The notes beneath the pieces are model-generated. The model saw only the letters and a program-made list of their open reading frames with translations, did not search any database and was not told where the DNA came from. DNA of 64,000 nucleotides from JBEKTW01 sp049515655 (lineage in GTDB: Bacteria; Bacteroidota; Ignavibacteria; UBA10030; SZUA-254), in the NCBI GenBank assembly GCA_049515655.1, contig JBEKTW010000022.1, forward strand, positions 46,534-110,533. Direction: 5' to 3'. Within the stretch, counting starts at the first letter, position 1, and each line of letters starts with the position of its first letter. The position numbers and the translations under genes are program-made. This document shows, piece by piece, positions 16,711 through 25,519 of this stretch.

Positions 16711-18465
16711 ATGATAAAACTCACACGCTTTTTTGCAATCTCCATCCCTTTGCTTTTTGCAGTCCCGTTCTTCTATGCCCAGTCGGGCAATAATCATGGC
16801 AAGAATGATGAACGGATCGCCCGCTGGCAGAACTATCGATTCGGGATGTTTATACACTGGGGACCGGTGAGTCTGAGGGGTACTGAAATCGGCTGGTCGC
16901 GCGGTGCAGGTGTCCCGATTGAAGAATACGATACGCTCTACAAGCAATTCAATCCCACAAAATTCAACGCCGATCAATGGGTCTCGATTGCAAAGGCCGC
17001 CGGGATGAAGTACATCGTCCTCACAAGCAAGCACCACGACGGGTTCTGCTTGTGGGATACAAGATTCACTGACTACAATATCATGAACACGCCCTTCCAA
17101 CGTGACGTCATCAGAGAATTGGCGGCAGCATGCAAACGGCAGGGAATCGCATTCGGGCTGTACTATTCTATCGCCGACTGGCATCATCCTGACTATCCCC
17201 TCGGCAGTCCCGGAGGCAAGACCGAAAAACCGTCCCCGAACATGGACAGATACAATCATTACGTGAAAAGCCAGCTCGGTGAATTGGCCCGGACCTATGG
17301 TCCACTCTTAACATTCTGGTTTGATGGCGAATGGGAGCAACCATGGACAGTTGGACGCGGCGCCGACCTGTACAAATTCGTTCGTGATCTCCAGCCTGAT
17401 ATTCTTGTGAACAACCGCGTCAGCAAAGCCCGGGAAGGTAGCGCCGGCACCATGTCCCAAGCGGATAAGAACCCCGGAGACTATGACACGCCCGAGCAGC
17501 AAGTCGGCCGCTTTACGAAAGACCGTCCATGGGAAAGCTGCATCACGATCTGTCAACAATGGGCGTGGAAACCCAACGACGACATGAAATCACTCAAACA
17601 GTGTCTTCAAACACTCATCCAATGTGCCGGCGGTGACGGTAATCTGCTTTTGAACGTTGGTCCCATGCCAACCGGGGAAATCGAGCCGCGGCAAGTCGCC
17701 CGGCTCAAAGAGATCGGCACGTGGTTGTCAAAATATGGAAGTACAATTTATGGAACACATGGCGGTCCATTCAAACCCGGAAAGTGGGGAGCGAGCACGT
17801 ACCGCGACAAGAAAATTTACCTTCACGTTTTTGCGATGCCCGGCGGCGGCCTGGAGCTGCCGGGAATTCAGAAAAAGATCGTCAGCATAAAGAGCCTGAC
17901 GGGGGGAACGGTCAAGCTCGCGCAGACAAAAGACCGGAACACCATCTCCATTTCTCATAAGAACCTGCAGCCAATTTCGACAATCATAGAATTAACTCTC
18001 GATGGCAGCGCAGATGAAATCAATCCCCTCGACGTCTCAAACCGTGTCAGGGCAAAACGTGACGGCAGTCTCAGATGTGCTGCAGTGGACGCTCAGATCA
18101 TTGGCGGTACGGCCAGAGTTCAAACGGCGTGTGGAGATATTCCTGACATCGGGTACTGGACTGACATTAACGACAGCGCCCGATGGGTTGTTTCCGTGCA
18201 GAAGGCGGGGAGGTATGACGTCTTTGCGATAGTCTCCTGTGATTCCAATTCTGCGGGCAGCAAATTCTCCCTGCGGCTGGATAAACAGGAATTGCTCGCT
18301 GATGTACCGACAACGAAGGGCTGGTGCGATTATACAACTGTGAACGTGGGCAGGGTGACATTCAATAGAACGGGCGATGAGACAATAACAATCGTACCGA
18401 CCGCAAAACCGGGCTTTGCGGTGATGAACCTGCGAGAAGTCGTACTCAAGCCGTTGAAGCGGTGA
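16711..18465 (+). CDS. secreted GH29 alpha-L-fucosidase
   Basis: 584 residues from the ATG at 16711, preceded by AGGGG; the longer frame only overlaps the corrinoid gene. Residues 1-23 are a signal peptide. GH29 hallmarks: WQNYRFGMFIHWG (39-51), TSKHHDGFCLWDT (105-117), SIADWHHP (153-160) and TFWFDGEWEQ with the predicted nucleophile Asp205. A beta-rich C-terminal extension (about 450-584), probably carbohydrate-binding, follows the barrel. It releases terminal L-fucose, or possibly another 6-deoxy sugar, in the periplasm or outside the cell. Operonic with the corrinoid gene and followed by a second sugar porter. Confidence 0.92.
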   Translation: MIKLTRFFAISIPLLFAVPFFYAQSGNNHGKNDERIARWQNYRFGMFIHWGPVSLRGTEIGWSRGAGVPIEEYDTLYKQFNPTKFNADQWVSIAKAAGMKYIVLTSKHHDGFCLWDTRFTDYNIMNTPFQRDVIRELAAACKRQGIAFGLYYSIADWHHPDYPLGSPGGKTEKPSPNMDRYNHYVKSQLGELARTYGPLLTFWFDGEWEQPWTVGRGADLYKFVRDLQPDILVNNRVSKAREGSAGTMSQADKNPGDYDTPEQQVGRFTKDRPWESCITICQQWAWKPNDDMKSLKQCLQTLIQCAGGDGNLLLNVGPMPTGEIEPRQVARLKEIGTWLSKYGSTIYGTHGGPFKPGKWGASTYRDKKIYLHVFAMPGGGLELPGIQKKIVSIKSLTGGTVKLAQTKDRNTISISHKNLQPISTIIELTLDGSADEINPLDVSNRVRAKRDGSLRCAAVDAQIIGGTARVQTACGDIPDIGYWTDINDSARWVVSVQKAGRYDVFAIVSCDSNSAGSKFSLRLDKQELLADVPTTKGWCDYTTVNVGRVTFNRTGDETITIVPTAKPGFAVMNLREVVLKPLKR

Positions 18466-18645
18466 AAGGCTCCGTTGGTACAGCAACGGCATTCCAGGCG
18501 ACACGCGGTTGAGCTTTTCTTATATGCCATCGACAGGCCACGCGACGCTTCCGTCCTGTATTTCCCGAGGATGCACTCAGTGTGAATATTTTTGCTCTGC
18601 ATCTTTGATCCCACTCTTGATAAGTATTGCCCTTAGTGTGTGTGC

Positions 18646-20067
18646 ATGATAACTTCAGTACAAACAGAATCAAAACTCTACGCGACCGCGCATTTCGATA
18701 AAACTTACATCTGGATGATTTCAGTAAGCGCCGCTCTTGGCGGTTTATTGTTTGGTTACGATTGGGTTGTCATAGGTGGGGCCAAACCCTTCTTTGAACG
18801 GTTCTTCGGTTTAACGGATGCTGCAATAAAAGGGTGGGCAAACAGCTGCGCTCTCATTGGATGCCTCTTCGGAGCTTCGTTTGCCGGATGGTTGAGCGAT
18901 AAGTCCGGAAGAAAACGGCTTTTACTTTTTTCGGCGTTTCTATTCGCCAGTACTTCAATTGGAATTGGCTTCTCGCAAGAGTTCGTTGCGTTTGTTATAT
19001 GGCGGATTCTCGGCGGGGTTGCAATTGGATTGGCCTCTGCTCTTTCGCCGATGTACATTGCAGAAATAGCCCCGGCACATATGCGCGGGAAGCTGGTGGC
19101 GATCAATCAGCTCACCATTGTGATCGGGATACTGGCGGCGCAACTCGTCAATTATGCGATCGCGGAAAATATCCCTCCCGGAATAAGCGAGGAAATGCTC
19201 CGCAGCTCCTGGAATTGCCGGGTGGGGTGGCGCTGGATGTTTGCCGCCACCGCGGTGCCGTCGATGGTCTTTCTTATCAGCATGTTCTTTGCCCCGGAAA
19301 GTCCGCGCTGGCTGGTGAAGAACGGCAGGAAGGAACAAGCCCGCGCCATCCTTGCGCGGATCGGCGGGGAGGACTACTCCTACTCGGCGCTCAATGAAAT
19401 TGAGGCAACACTGGTTAACGATATCCGGAAAGTGGACGTCCGCGAATTGCTCGATCCGAAAATGAAATCCGTCCTGCTGCTGGGTGTCGTCCTGGCGGTG
19501 TTTCAGCAATGGTGCGGTATCAACGTCATTTTCAATTACGCGGAAGAAATCTTTTCCACTGCCGGCTATGATATCTCGAACACGCTGGTGAACATCGCGT
19601 GGACAGGCTCCGTCAATCTCGTGTTTACGTTCGTTGCGTTGGGGATTGTGGACAAAGGCGGGCGGCGGGTGCTCATGCTTTTTGGCGCGGCCGGTTTGGC
19701 GGTGATTTATCTCGCCTTGGGGCTCGGCTACCATGCCGGCGTGAAAGGGCTGCCTATGCTTCTCCTGGTGCTTGCTGCGATCGGCTGTTACAGCATGTCG
19801 CTCGCTCCTGTCACCTGGGTTGTCATATCGGAAATATTCCCCAACCGCATCCGGGGCACTGCCATGTCGGTGGCGGTGACATCACTCTGGAGCGCATGTT
19901 TCATTCTGACGTATACGTTCCCGCTTCTAAACAAAGGACTCGGTCCGGCGAGAACCTTCTGGATCTATGCTGCGATTTGTGTTGCCGGCTTTTTCTTCGT
20001 CCTGCTCCGCCTGCCGGAAACGAAGGGGAAGACATTGGAAGCGATAGAAGCGGAGCTGGTTCACTGA
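18646..20067 (+). CDS. MFS sugar porter family transporter (second copy)
   Basis: 473 residues from the ATG at 18646 (a GTG two codons earlier is possible). It has twelve membrane helices and the sugar-porter signatures: GGLLFGYDWVVIGGAK, SDKSGRKR, LSPMYIAEIAPAHMRGK, PESPRWLVK, QQWCGINVIFNYAEEIF and PETKGKTLEAIE. It is clearly paralogous to the porter at 10411 (same motif set, similar length) but diverged; the WVVIGGAK segment is shared with fucose/glucose-type bacterial porters. It follows the GH29 gene with about 180 bp between, so it probably imports the sugar the fucosidase frees. Confidence 0.9.
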   Translation: MITSVQTESKLYATAHFDKTYIWMISVSAALGGLLFGYDWVVIGGAKPFFERFFGLTDAAIKGWANSCALIGCLFGASFAGWLSDKSGRKRLLLFSAFLFASTSIGIGFSQEFVAFVIWRILGGVAIGLASALSPMYIAEIAPAHMRGKLVAINQLTIVIGILAAQLVNYAIAENIPPGISEEMLRSSWNCRVGWRWMFAATAVPSMVFLISMFFAPESPRWLVKNGRKEQARAILARIGGEDYSYSALNEIEATLVNDIRKVDVRELLDPKMKSVLLLGVVLAVFQQWCGINVIFNYAEEIFSTAGYDISNTLVNIAWTGSVNLVFTFVALGIVDKGGRRVLMLFGAAGLAVIYLALGLGYHAGVKGLPMLLLVLAAIGCYSMSLAPVTWVVISEIFPNRIRGTAMSVAVTSLWSACFILTYTFPLLNKGLGPARTFWIYAAICVAGFFFVLLRLPETKGKTLEAIEAELVH

Positions 20068-20512
20068 TATCCTTGCTGCGGATGGGAAATATCAAAGGCC
20101 ACAGGTCGTCTCCCGCTTAGATAGTGTCCTGTCTCGGAAATAGATTGATTAAACTTTTCGCCTCTTAACCCTCACCCCTACCCCTCTCCCTTCCTTCGAC
20201 TTCGCTCAGGAGTGGAGAGGGGAATTGAAGGGGAGAGGGTTGTGAATGACATAACGATCCAAGGATTTATCAGAACTATTTGAGTGACGCAATACTAGCG
20301 TATGTATCCGATTGCGGCCTGGCCATAAACAGACGCGAGCTGATGGAACCAGTGTCTTCTAGCAGAGGGAATAAATCGACAAAGTTGACACTCTTCCCAA
20401 ATTTCCTTAGCTTAGCGGTATCAATCGGAAAGCCCATAGGTTTGAATTCTTTTCTCGGGACGATATGGACATTTGCCTTCTCGATGTAAAACAAAAAAGA
20501 AGGAATCTCTTT
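20068..20512. other. intergenic stretch with a hairpin repeat
   Basis: About 20164-20252 is a CT-rich to GA-rich inverted repeat (CCCTACCCCTCTCCC against GGGGAGAGGG) around TTCGACTTCGCTCAGGA, a dispersed repeat type also seen near 23940-24040. Beyond it, 20276-20494 is open on both strands but has no support as a gene. AAGGA at about 20499 is the SD of the next gene. Confidence 0.5.
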
Positions 20513-22504
20513 ATGTGCAATTTGAGAATTTCATCATCCATCATTCTAATCATTGCATTCATTTCCACATCGGTCGTTGCACAACAATCGAAGCGTCCGT
20601 TAACTCCGAACGACGTTTACCGTCTTCATACAATCGGCGACCCACAGATATCGCCCGAAGGAAATTGGATCGCTTATGTGCTTACGTCCGTCGACACATC
20701 AAAAGACCAGAGAAACAGCAATATCTGGATGGTCAGTTGGGATGGTACGCAAATTGTGCAGTTGACGAACACTACCGACGGGGAAAGCAGTCCCCGATTC
20801 AGTCCGGACGGGAAACATCTGTCTTTCGTTGCAAAGCGCGGTGAGGATAAAAACAGTCAGGTGTACATCCTCGACCGCCGGGGTGGTGAAGCAAGACGTT
20901 TGACGAACTTCAAAGGAGAACTCCAGGAGTACGCCTGGTCTCCCGATGGTTCAACGATCGTGCTCGCCATAAAAGATGCGGATGTGTCGGATACCGCTAA
21001 GACGAAGATCCGCCTGCCGTATGTTATCGACCGTTATCATTTCAAGGAAGATTATCAGGGTTACCTCGATCACCGCGCAACCCATCTCTATTTATTTTCG
21101 TTGAAAACAAAAACGCTCGATACGCTTACTCGCGGAGTGTATAACGAGCTTCAACCGACATTTTCCCCGGACGGTTCCCAGATCGCTTTTGTAAGCAACC
21201 GAACCGAGGATCCTGATAAGAACGACAATTCCGACATTTATGTGATTGCTGCCAAACCGGGCAGCGAGATGAAGAAACTGACGACCTGGGTCGGCTCAGA
21301 TCATCATCCAACATGGAGTCCTGATGGGAAATCGATCGCTTACCTGCAAAGCAGCAGCGACGAAAAATTCACTTCCTACGGAGAAGACTATCTCGCGGTT
21401 ATCCCATCCGAGGGCGGGGAACCACGGCTGCTCTCCAAATCGGTCGATCGACCTGTAAGCAAGCCTTGTTGGGACAAAGATGGCCGTCGAATCCTTGCGC
21501 TGATGGAAGATGACCGCCAAGAAGAGATCGTATCCTTCGACGCCACAAGCGGACAGCTCACACGGATCGCCGATGGCGAACGAAGCTTTTCCAGCCTGAC
21601 CAGCAATACATCAAAGGATTACTGGGCCTGTCTGCTCAGCACTCCACAATGTCCGGCTGAGATTTTTGCGCTTGAGAATGGGAATGTCAGGAGAATAACA
21701 ACAATACAGGACACATTTTTACTTCCAATTCAGCTTGGATCGGTGGAAGGATTCAGATCAAGAAGCCAGGACGGGACTTCTGTTTCATGTCTTCTCTGTC
21801 GTCCCCCCAATGCAGAAACCGGCAAGAAATTACCACTGATCCTCTACATTCATGGCGGACCAATGGGACAGGACGACTTTTCCTTCGATCTGACCAGGCA
21901 CATGTATGCGGCGGCTGGCTATGCAGTCGCTGCCGTAAATTATCGCGGCAGCAGTGGCCGCGGCATTGCGTTCACACGAGCCATTTATGGAGACTGGGGG
22001 AACAAGGAAGTGGTCGATATTATTGGGGCGGCAAATCATTTGATCAAACAAGGAATCGTCGATGAGAACCGCATGGCCATTGCGGGATGGAGTTACGGGG
22101 GTATAGCGACAAACTATGTCATTGCGTCTGACCAGCGGTTCAAGGCAGCCGTGAGCGGCGCTGGAAGCTCGCTGCAGCTCACGATGTACGGTGTTGACCA
22201 GTACATCACACAATATGATAATGAACTTGGTCCGCCGTGGAAGGATACCGATAAGTGGATTAAGCTTTCTTATCCATTTTTCCACGCGGATAAGATCAAG
22301 ACGCCCACACTCTTCATGGCATCGCAAAACGATTTCAATGTTCCTGCAGTAGGGGCGGAGCAGATGTATCAGGCATTGCGGACACTCGGGGTGCCGACAG
22401 AACTGGTCATCTATCCGAACCAAAATCACGGGATTACAGTACCGAGCTACATCAAGAACCGTTTTGAACGTCACATCAAATGGTTTGAGAAGTATCTGAA
22501 ATGA
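20513..22504 (+). CDS. secreted S9-family serine peptidase (acylaminoacyl/dipeptidyl type)
   Basis: 663 residues from the ATG at 20513 (AAGGA SD). Residues 1-25 are a signal peptide. The N-terminal half is a TolB/DPP-like beta-propeller with repeated FSPDGxxxxF motifs (SPRFSPDGKHLSF, PTFSPDGSQIAF, PTWSPDGKSIAY). The C-terminal alpha/beta-hydrolase domain has the full triad: Ser527 in GWSYGG, Asp607 in SQNDFNVP and His639 in NQNHGI. It trims peptides or acyl-amino acids from protein or peptide substrates in the periplasm. No operon partner; it stands between repeat-rich gaps. Confidence 0.93.
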   Translation: MCNLRISSSIILIIAFISTSVVAQQSKRPLTPNDVYRLHTIGDPQISPEGNWIAYVLTSVDTSKDQRNSNIWMVSWDGTQIVQLTNTTDGESSPRFSPDGKHLSFVAKRGEDKNSQVYILDRRGGEARRLTNFKGELQEYAWSPDGSTIVLAIKDADVSDTAKTKIRLPYVIDRYHFKEDYQGYLDHRATHLYLFSLKTKTLDTLTRGVYNELQPTFSPDGSQIAFVSNRTEDPDKNDNSDIYVIAAKPGSEMKKLTTWVGSDHHPTWSPDGKSIAYLQSSSDEKFTSYGEDYLAVIPSEGGEPRLLSKSVDRPVSKPCWDKDGRRILALMEDDRQEEIVSFDATSGQLTRIADGERSFSSLTSNTSKDYWACLLSTPQCPAEIFALENGNVRRITTIQDTFLLPIQLGSVEGFRSRSQDGTSVSCLLCRPPNAETGKKLPLILYIHGGPMGQDDFSFDLTRHMYAAAGYAVAAVNYRGSSGRGIAFTRAIYGDWGNKEVVDIIGAANHLIKQGIVDENRMAIAGWSYGGIATNYVIASDQRFKAAVSGAGSSLQLTMYGVDQYITQYDNELGPPWKDTDKWIKLSYPFFHADKIKTPTLFMASQNDFNVPAVGAEQMYQALRTLGVPTELVIYPNQNHGITVPSYIKNRFERHIKWFEKYLK

Positions 22505-22507
22505 CTT

Positions 22508-22882
22508 TTGGATGGGAACGTATCGTTCGGTGAAATCGTGGATGGGAAAATGATACGAAACGATCACGGCAACATCGTCCAATCATATACATGGAATTAT
22601 AATCATAAATGATGATACCGTAGGGTCGAGGCATGCCTCGACCCTACGGGGAACAAAAAATACGTTGGGCAATATTGTCGGTTCATTTAAATCGGCTGCG
22701 ACAAAACGCATCAATGAAATTCGGGAAAACACCGCGTGCGCCGATCTGGCAATCTCGATTCTACGAGCACATCATTCGCAACGAAAAATCCCTGAATAGA
22801 ATCCGCGAAGTGTATTAGTATGGATAAATTCGATCGCTGGTTGATCGAAGAAGAAAAAGAGAGGATTCCCAAAGGAAAATAG
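22508..22882 (+). pseudogene. decayed REP-associated tyrosine transposase (RAYT)
   Basis: Pieces in three frames resemble the Y1/RAYT transposase family. FGEIVDGKMIRNDHGNIVQS (from about 22525) matches its middle. LGNIVGSFKSAATKRINEIR (from about 22667) shifts frame into APIWQSRFYEHIIRNEKS and LNRIREVY, which stops at 22818. The signature catalytic tyrosine region is present (FYEHIIRNE) but the N-terminal HUH part is missing and the centre is replaced by a palindrome at 22618-22649. RAYTs mobilise REP palindromes; this copy is dead. Confidence 0.75.
22618..22649. repeat. 32-bp perfect palindrome (REP-like)
   Basis: The arms CCGTAGGGTCGAGGCA and TGCCTCGACCCTACGG are exact complements. It sits inside the RAYT remnant, the enzyme class known to act on such palindromes, and resembles 42692-42718 (GTAGGGTTCAACA and its near complement). 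Confidence 0.7.
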
Positions 22883-22884
22883 TT

Positions 22885-23270
22885 ATGATCGGCCAGAGTA
22901 CAGCGAAGGAGGAACTCACCCTATGGTCCCTCTCTAACATTAGAGAGGGACGATGTGGCTTCGCCGGCGCTTCTCCTTCTCTAAAATTAGAGAAGTCGAA
23001 GGAGCGGGAGAGGGATGCCACGAAGTGACAAGGGTCAACAAGGGCAAGGCTATGATCGGGCTGACGATTTCCCATAGGAAAAATTAGGCGAAGTTCGAAA
23101 ATCACCCACGAGTGTTGTTCAACGAATGGCTGTGATTTTCAGAATCCCGCCTTCTTTTGGCGGGAGCGGCATATGGAGCAAGCCATGATAGGGCAGACGA
23201 TTTCCCATAGGAAAAATTAGGCGAAGGCGGACCTGTCCGCCGAAGCACACCATTTGTTATCCGGTGACCT
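22885..23270. other. repeat-rich stretch with kinase-start remnants
   Basis: No intact gene. ATG at 22885, 23052 and 23185 each begin MIG-type openings; the last two read MIGxTISHRKN then stop, remnants of the kinase start preserved at 23271. Between them lies a ~105-bp repeat (22912-23017) with two hairpins, CCCTCTCTAACATTAGAGAGGG-type (22928-22949) and CTTCTCTAAAATTAGAGAAG (22976-22995), repeated at 23770-23893. CCCGCCTTCTTTTGGCGGG near 23144 is another small hairpin. Confidence 0.6.
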
Positions 23271-23399
23271 ATGATCGGAACCACGATTTCGCACTATGCA
23301 ATTATCGAGAAACTCGGCGAAGGCGGAATGGGCGTCGTCTACAAAGTCGAAGACAATAGACGCAAACGAAAGAATCGTAATTTCCGGCAACAAGGATGA
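23271..23399 (+). pseudogene. 5' stump of a serine/threonine protein kinase gene
   Basis: 42 codons read MIGTTISHYAIIEKLGEGG, continuing MGVVYKVEDNRR, the P-loop start of a Hanks-type kinase (GEGGMGVVYK), then lose similarity and stop. The catalytic lobe is absent. The TGA overlaps the ATG of the following DUF559 gene (ATGA at 23396-23399), so the stump may now act only as a leader that delivers ribosomes to that gene. Confidence 0.75.
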
Positions 23400-23794
23400 G
23401 TGAACAAATCATAAAGATAGGAACTGAGCTTGGTCGAGATCTTCGGAAAAGACTAACACAAAGTGAACAATTGTTTTGGGAGGCAGTCAGAAATAAACAA
23501 TTCATGGGACTAAAATTTCTGCGACAGCATCCGATCTTTTTCGAATATATCAACAAGCCGGCTTTCTTCATTGCTGATTTCTACTGTCATCAACATCGGT
23601 TGGTAATTGAGATTGACGGCAAAAGTCATGACTATCAGAAAGAGTATGATGAATTTAGAACGTTCATCATAAATAACCTCGGGATAGAAGTATTCCGAAT
23701 CAATAATGAAGAGATACGGGATGATATTCAAGGTGTACTCAAAAAGATCACGACTTTCATTTCAAAGCGAACTCACCCTATGGTCCCTCTCTAA
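23396..23794 (+). CDS. DUF559 (Vsr/PD-(D/E)XK-like) protein
   Basis: 132 residues. The pattern is classic DUF559: LRKRLTQSEQLFWEAVRNKQFMGLKFLRQHPI, then FFIADFYCHQHRLVIEIDGKSHDYQ, then RTFIINNLGIEVFRINNEEI. DFYC and EIDGKSH supply the Asp and Glu/Lys expected of a Vsr-like nuclease core, although enzymatic activity of this widespread family is not proven. The last eight or so residues (ending HPMVPL) and the stop come from the inserted repeat starting at 23770, so the native C-terminus has been replaced. The start overlaps the kinase stump by 4 bp. Confidence 0.85.
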   Translation: MSEQIIKIGTELGRDLRKRLTQSEQLFWEAVRNKQFMGLKFLRQHPIFFEYINKPAFFIADFYCHQHRLVIEIDGKSHDYQKEYDEFRTFIINNLGIEVFRINNEEIRDDIQGVLKKITTFISKRTHPMVPL

Positions 23795-23893
23795 CATTAG
23801 AGAGGGACGAAATGGCTTCCCCAGCGCTTCCCCTTCTCTAATATTAGAGAAGTCGAAGATCCCGCCTTGGCGGGAGAGGATGAGTTCGGGAAA
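23770..23893. repeat. second copy of the two-hairpin repeat
   Basis: Near-identical to 22912-23017: ACTCACCCTATGGTCCC, then the 22-bp hairpin at 23785-23806, then a CTTCTCTAATATTAGAGAAG hairpin, ending with CCCGCCTTGGCGGG. Both copies start ACTCACCCTATGG and lie within the kinase-remnant zone. It looks like a MITE-type element. Confidence 0.7.
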
Positions 23894-24097
23894 GGATTTT
23901 CTCTATGATCAGCCAAACAATTTCACATACACCCTCACCTTATGATCCCTCCGCCCAAAAGATGGCGTGGACAGGTCTCCCTAAACCCGTCCTGAGCGAA
24001 GTCGAAGGATGGGAGAGGAGACAGGGGTGAGGGTAAATAGCCGAAAGACTAAGTCAATATTGCTTTTAAAAAAACAATTTCCAACCGTGGAGTCATA
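23894..24097. other. kinase-start remnant and hairpin repeat
   Basis: ATG at 23905 reads MISQTISHT, a fifth relic of the MIGxTISH kinase opening, and then runs into a repeat (about 23932-24036). That repeat's CCTCACC and GGTGAGG ends enclose CGTCCTGAGCGAAGTCGAAGG, like the 20164-20252 repeat. GGAG at about 24089 is the SD for the next gene. Confidence 0.5.
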
Positions 24098-25459
24098 ATG
24101 AAGACAATCGTCATCCTCACCGCGGTTATCTGCGCACTTCACATGAAAGCACCGGGGCAGGTGCTGAGTCAGGCCGACGAAGATTTCCTCAAAGAACAGG
24201 CGCGGCGAATCACCAACTCGGCACTCTTGCCGGCGGGAGGGTCCTCGGGGAAGTGGAGCAATACCACTCCCTACGATGTCCATGTCCCGGGCGGGAACAT
24301 GGGCTACCCTGCATACTGGATTCGCGACGCCGTCATGATGCTCGGAGGGGATTTCATTTCCTCGGGGGAACTAGAGGGCTGGATCCGGTTCATTTCGGGA
24401 ACGCTGAAGGGGCCAGAGGATTGGCACATCCGCCCGGGGGTGACGGTCCCCGCCTATTCAGTCCCCGACCATATCAACTTCGACGGAAAGCCCATCTTCT
24501 ATCCAGGTTTTTACGACTCTGACATCAAGCAGGGAGGAGATCCCTGGGGCAAGTATCCACCTCTGGATGATAACTTCTATTTCATTACCGCTGTGTACGA
24601 ACACTGGAAAATGACCGAATGCGTTCTGCTCTTCACATCGACAGTGAAGACTTCGTTCAGTGAAGAATCAATTGCAGACATTTGCGAAAAGGTATACCGC
24701 GTGTCCCCCACCGACAGCGCTACCGGGCTGGTTGTCGCAGGCGATGTAAAAACTGAAAACGCCAAGGATTGGGGCTTCTGTGACGTCGAATTCAAGAGCG
24801 GAATGCTGCTTTTTCCTTCCGTGCTCAAATACGTAGCAGCGGTCCAGCTTGCGCAGCTATTCGAGGCTTCGGGCCAGGCACCGAAGGCGAAGCTCTATAG
24901 AGATGATTCAGCACGCATCAAAGCTGCACTATCGCGGACATTTTTCCATCCATCCCAAAACGGAGACGAAGGGTGGCTTCACTCAGCGACGGGCGTCGGC
25001 AACCAGCCTGATGTCTGGGGCAGTGCCTTCGCTGTTTACAGCGGCGCCGTGGATACCTCCGTTGCCAGGAAAGTGGCATGCGCTCTCGTTCGCGCTTTCC
25101 GCGAGAAGACCGGTGTCAAACAGGGATGCGTGAGGCAAATCCTGACCACTGATCGGCTCAACAACGGCGGGTGGGAACAATCGTTCGCGAAGGCCGGGGC
25201 GTATCAAAACGGGGGCTACTGGGGAACAGCAACCGGCTGGTACGTCTACGCAATTCATACCGTCGATCCAAAAGCCGCAGTAGAAATGGCCGGAGATTAC
25301 GTCAAGTTTCTGAGAGAAAATATGCGTCCGGACGGGATGACACAGGCGTGGGAATGGTTCAACCCCGATACGGGCGAGAACAATAATCCCCTGTATGTTG
25401 CCACGATAGCGCTGCCCTACCTGAGCCTCAAGAAAGCAGGTATTTTGAACGCTCATTAA
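24098..25459 (+). CDS. secreted six-hairpin (alpha/alpha)6 glycosidase-like protein
   Basis: 453 residues with a signal peptide (1-21). PYDVHVPGGNMGYPAYWIRDAVMMLGGDF (about 52-80) resembles the WxRD substrate-facing motif of (alpha/alpha)6-barrel glycosidases (GH15/37/63-like clans). Later blocks are GNQPDVWGSAFAVYSG, NGGYWGTATGWYVYAI and TQAWEWFNPDTGENNNPLYVATIALPYL. Candidate acids are the Asp of WIRDA and the Glu of AWEWF. I cannot assign a GH family or substrate. The export signal and the plant-polymer enzymes elsewhere in the window suggest a periplasmic oligosaccharide hydrolase. It stands alone, with a GGAG SD. Confidence 0.75.
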   Translation: MKTIVILTAVICALHMKAPGQVLSQADEDFLKEQARRITNSALLPAGGSSGKWSNTTPYDVHVPGGNMGYPAYWIRDAVMMLGGDFISSGELEGWIRFISGTLKGPEDWHIRPGVTVPAYSVPDHINFDGKPIFYPGFYDSDIKQGGDPWGKYPPLDDNFYFITAVYEHWKMTECVLLFTSTVKTSFSEESIADICEKVYRVSPTDSATGLVVAGDVKTENAKDWGFCDVEFKSGMLLFPSVLKYVAAVQLAQLFEASGQAPKAKLYRDDSARIKAALSRTFFHPSQNGDEGWLHSATGVGNQPDVWGSAFAVYSGAVDTSVARKVACALVRAFREKTGVKQGCVRQILTTDRLNNGGWEQSFAKAGAYQNGGYWGTATGWYVYAIHTVDPKAAVEMAGDYVKFLRENMRPDGMTQAWEWFNPDTGENNNPLYVATIALPYLSLKKAGILNAH

Positions 25460-25519
25460 ACAGATAGCCGCTGAGAAGTTCCACGGGAATTCAGTGACGC
25501 TCGCGACGGAGTATGCCCT

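Noticed and set aside
20276..20494. Open frames on both strands before the S9 peptidase gene
   Set aside because: Short, starting with TTG or without an SD, no similarity seen on either strand; kept as intergenic.
20164..24036. CRISPR array in the repeat-rich zone
   Set aside because: Repeats are few, unevenly spaced and internally palindromic, with no uniform spacers or cas genes.
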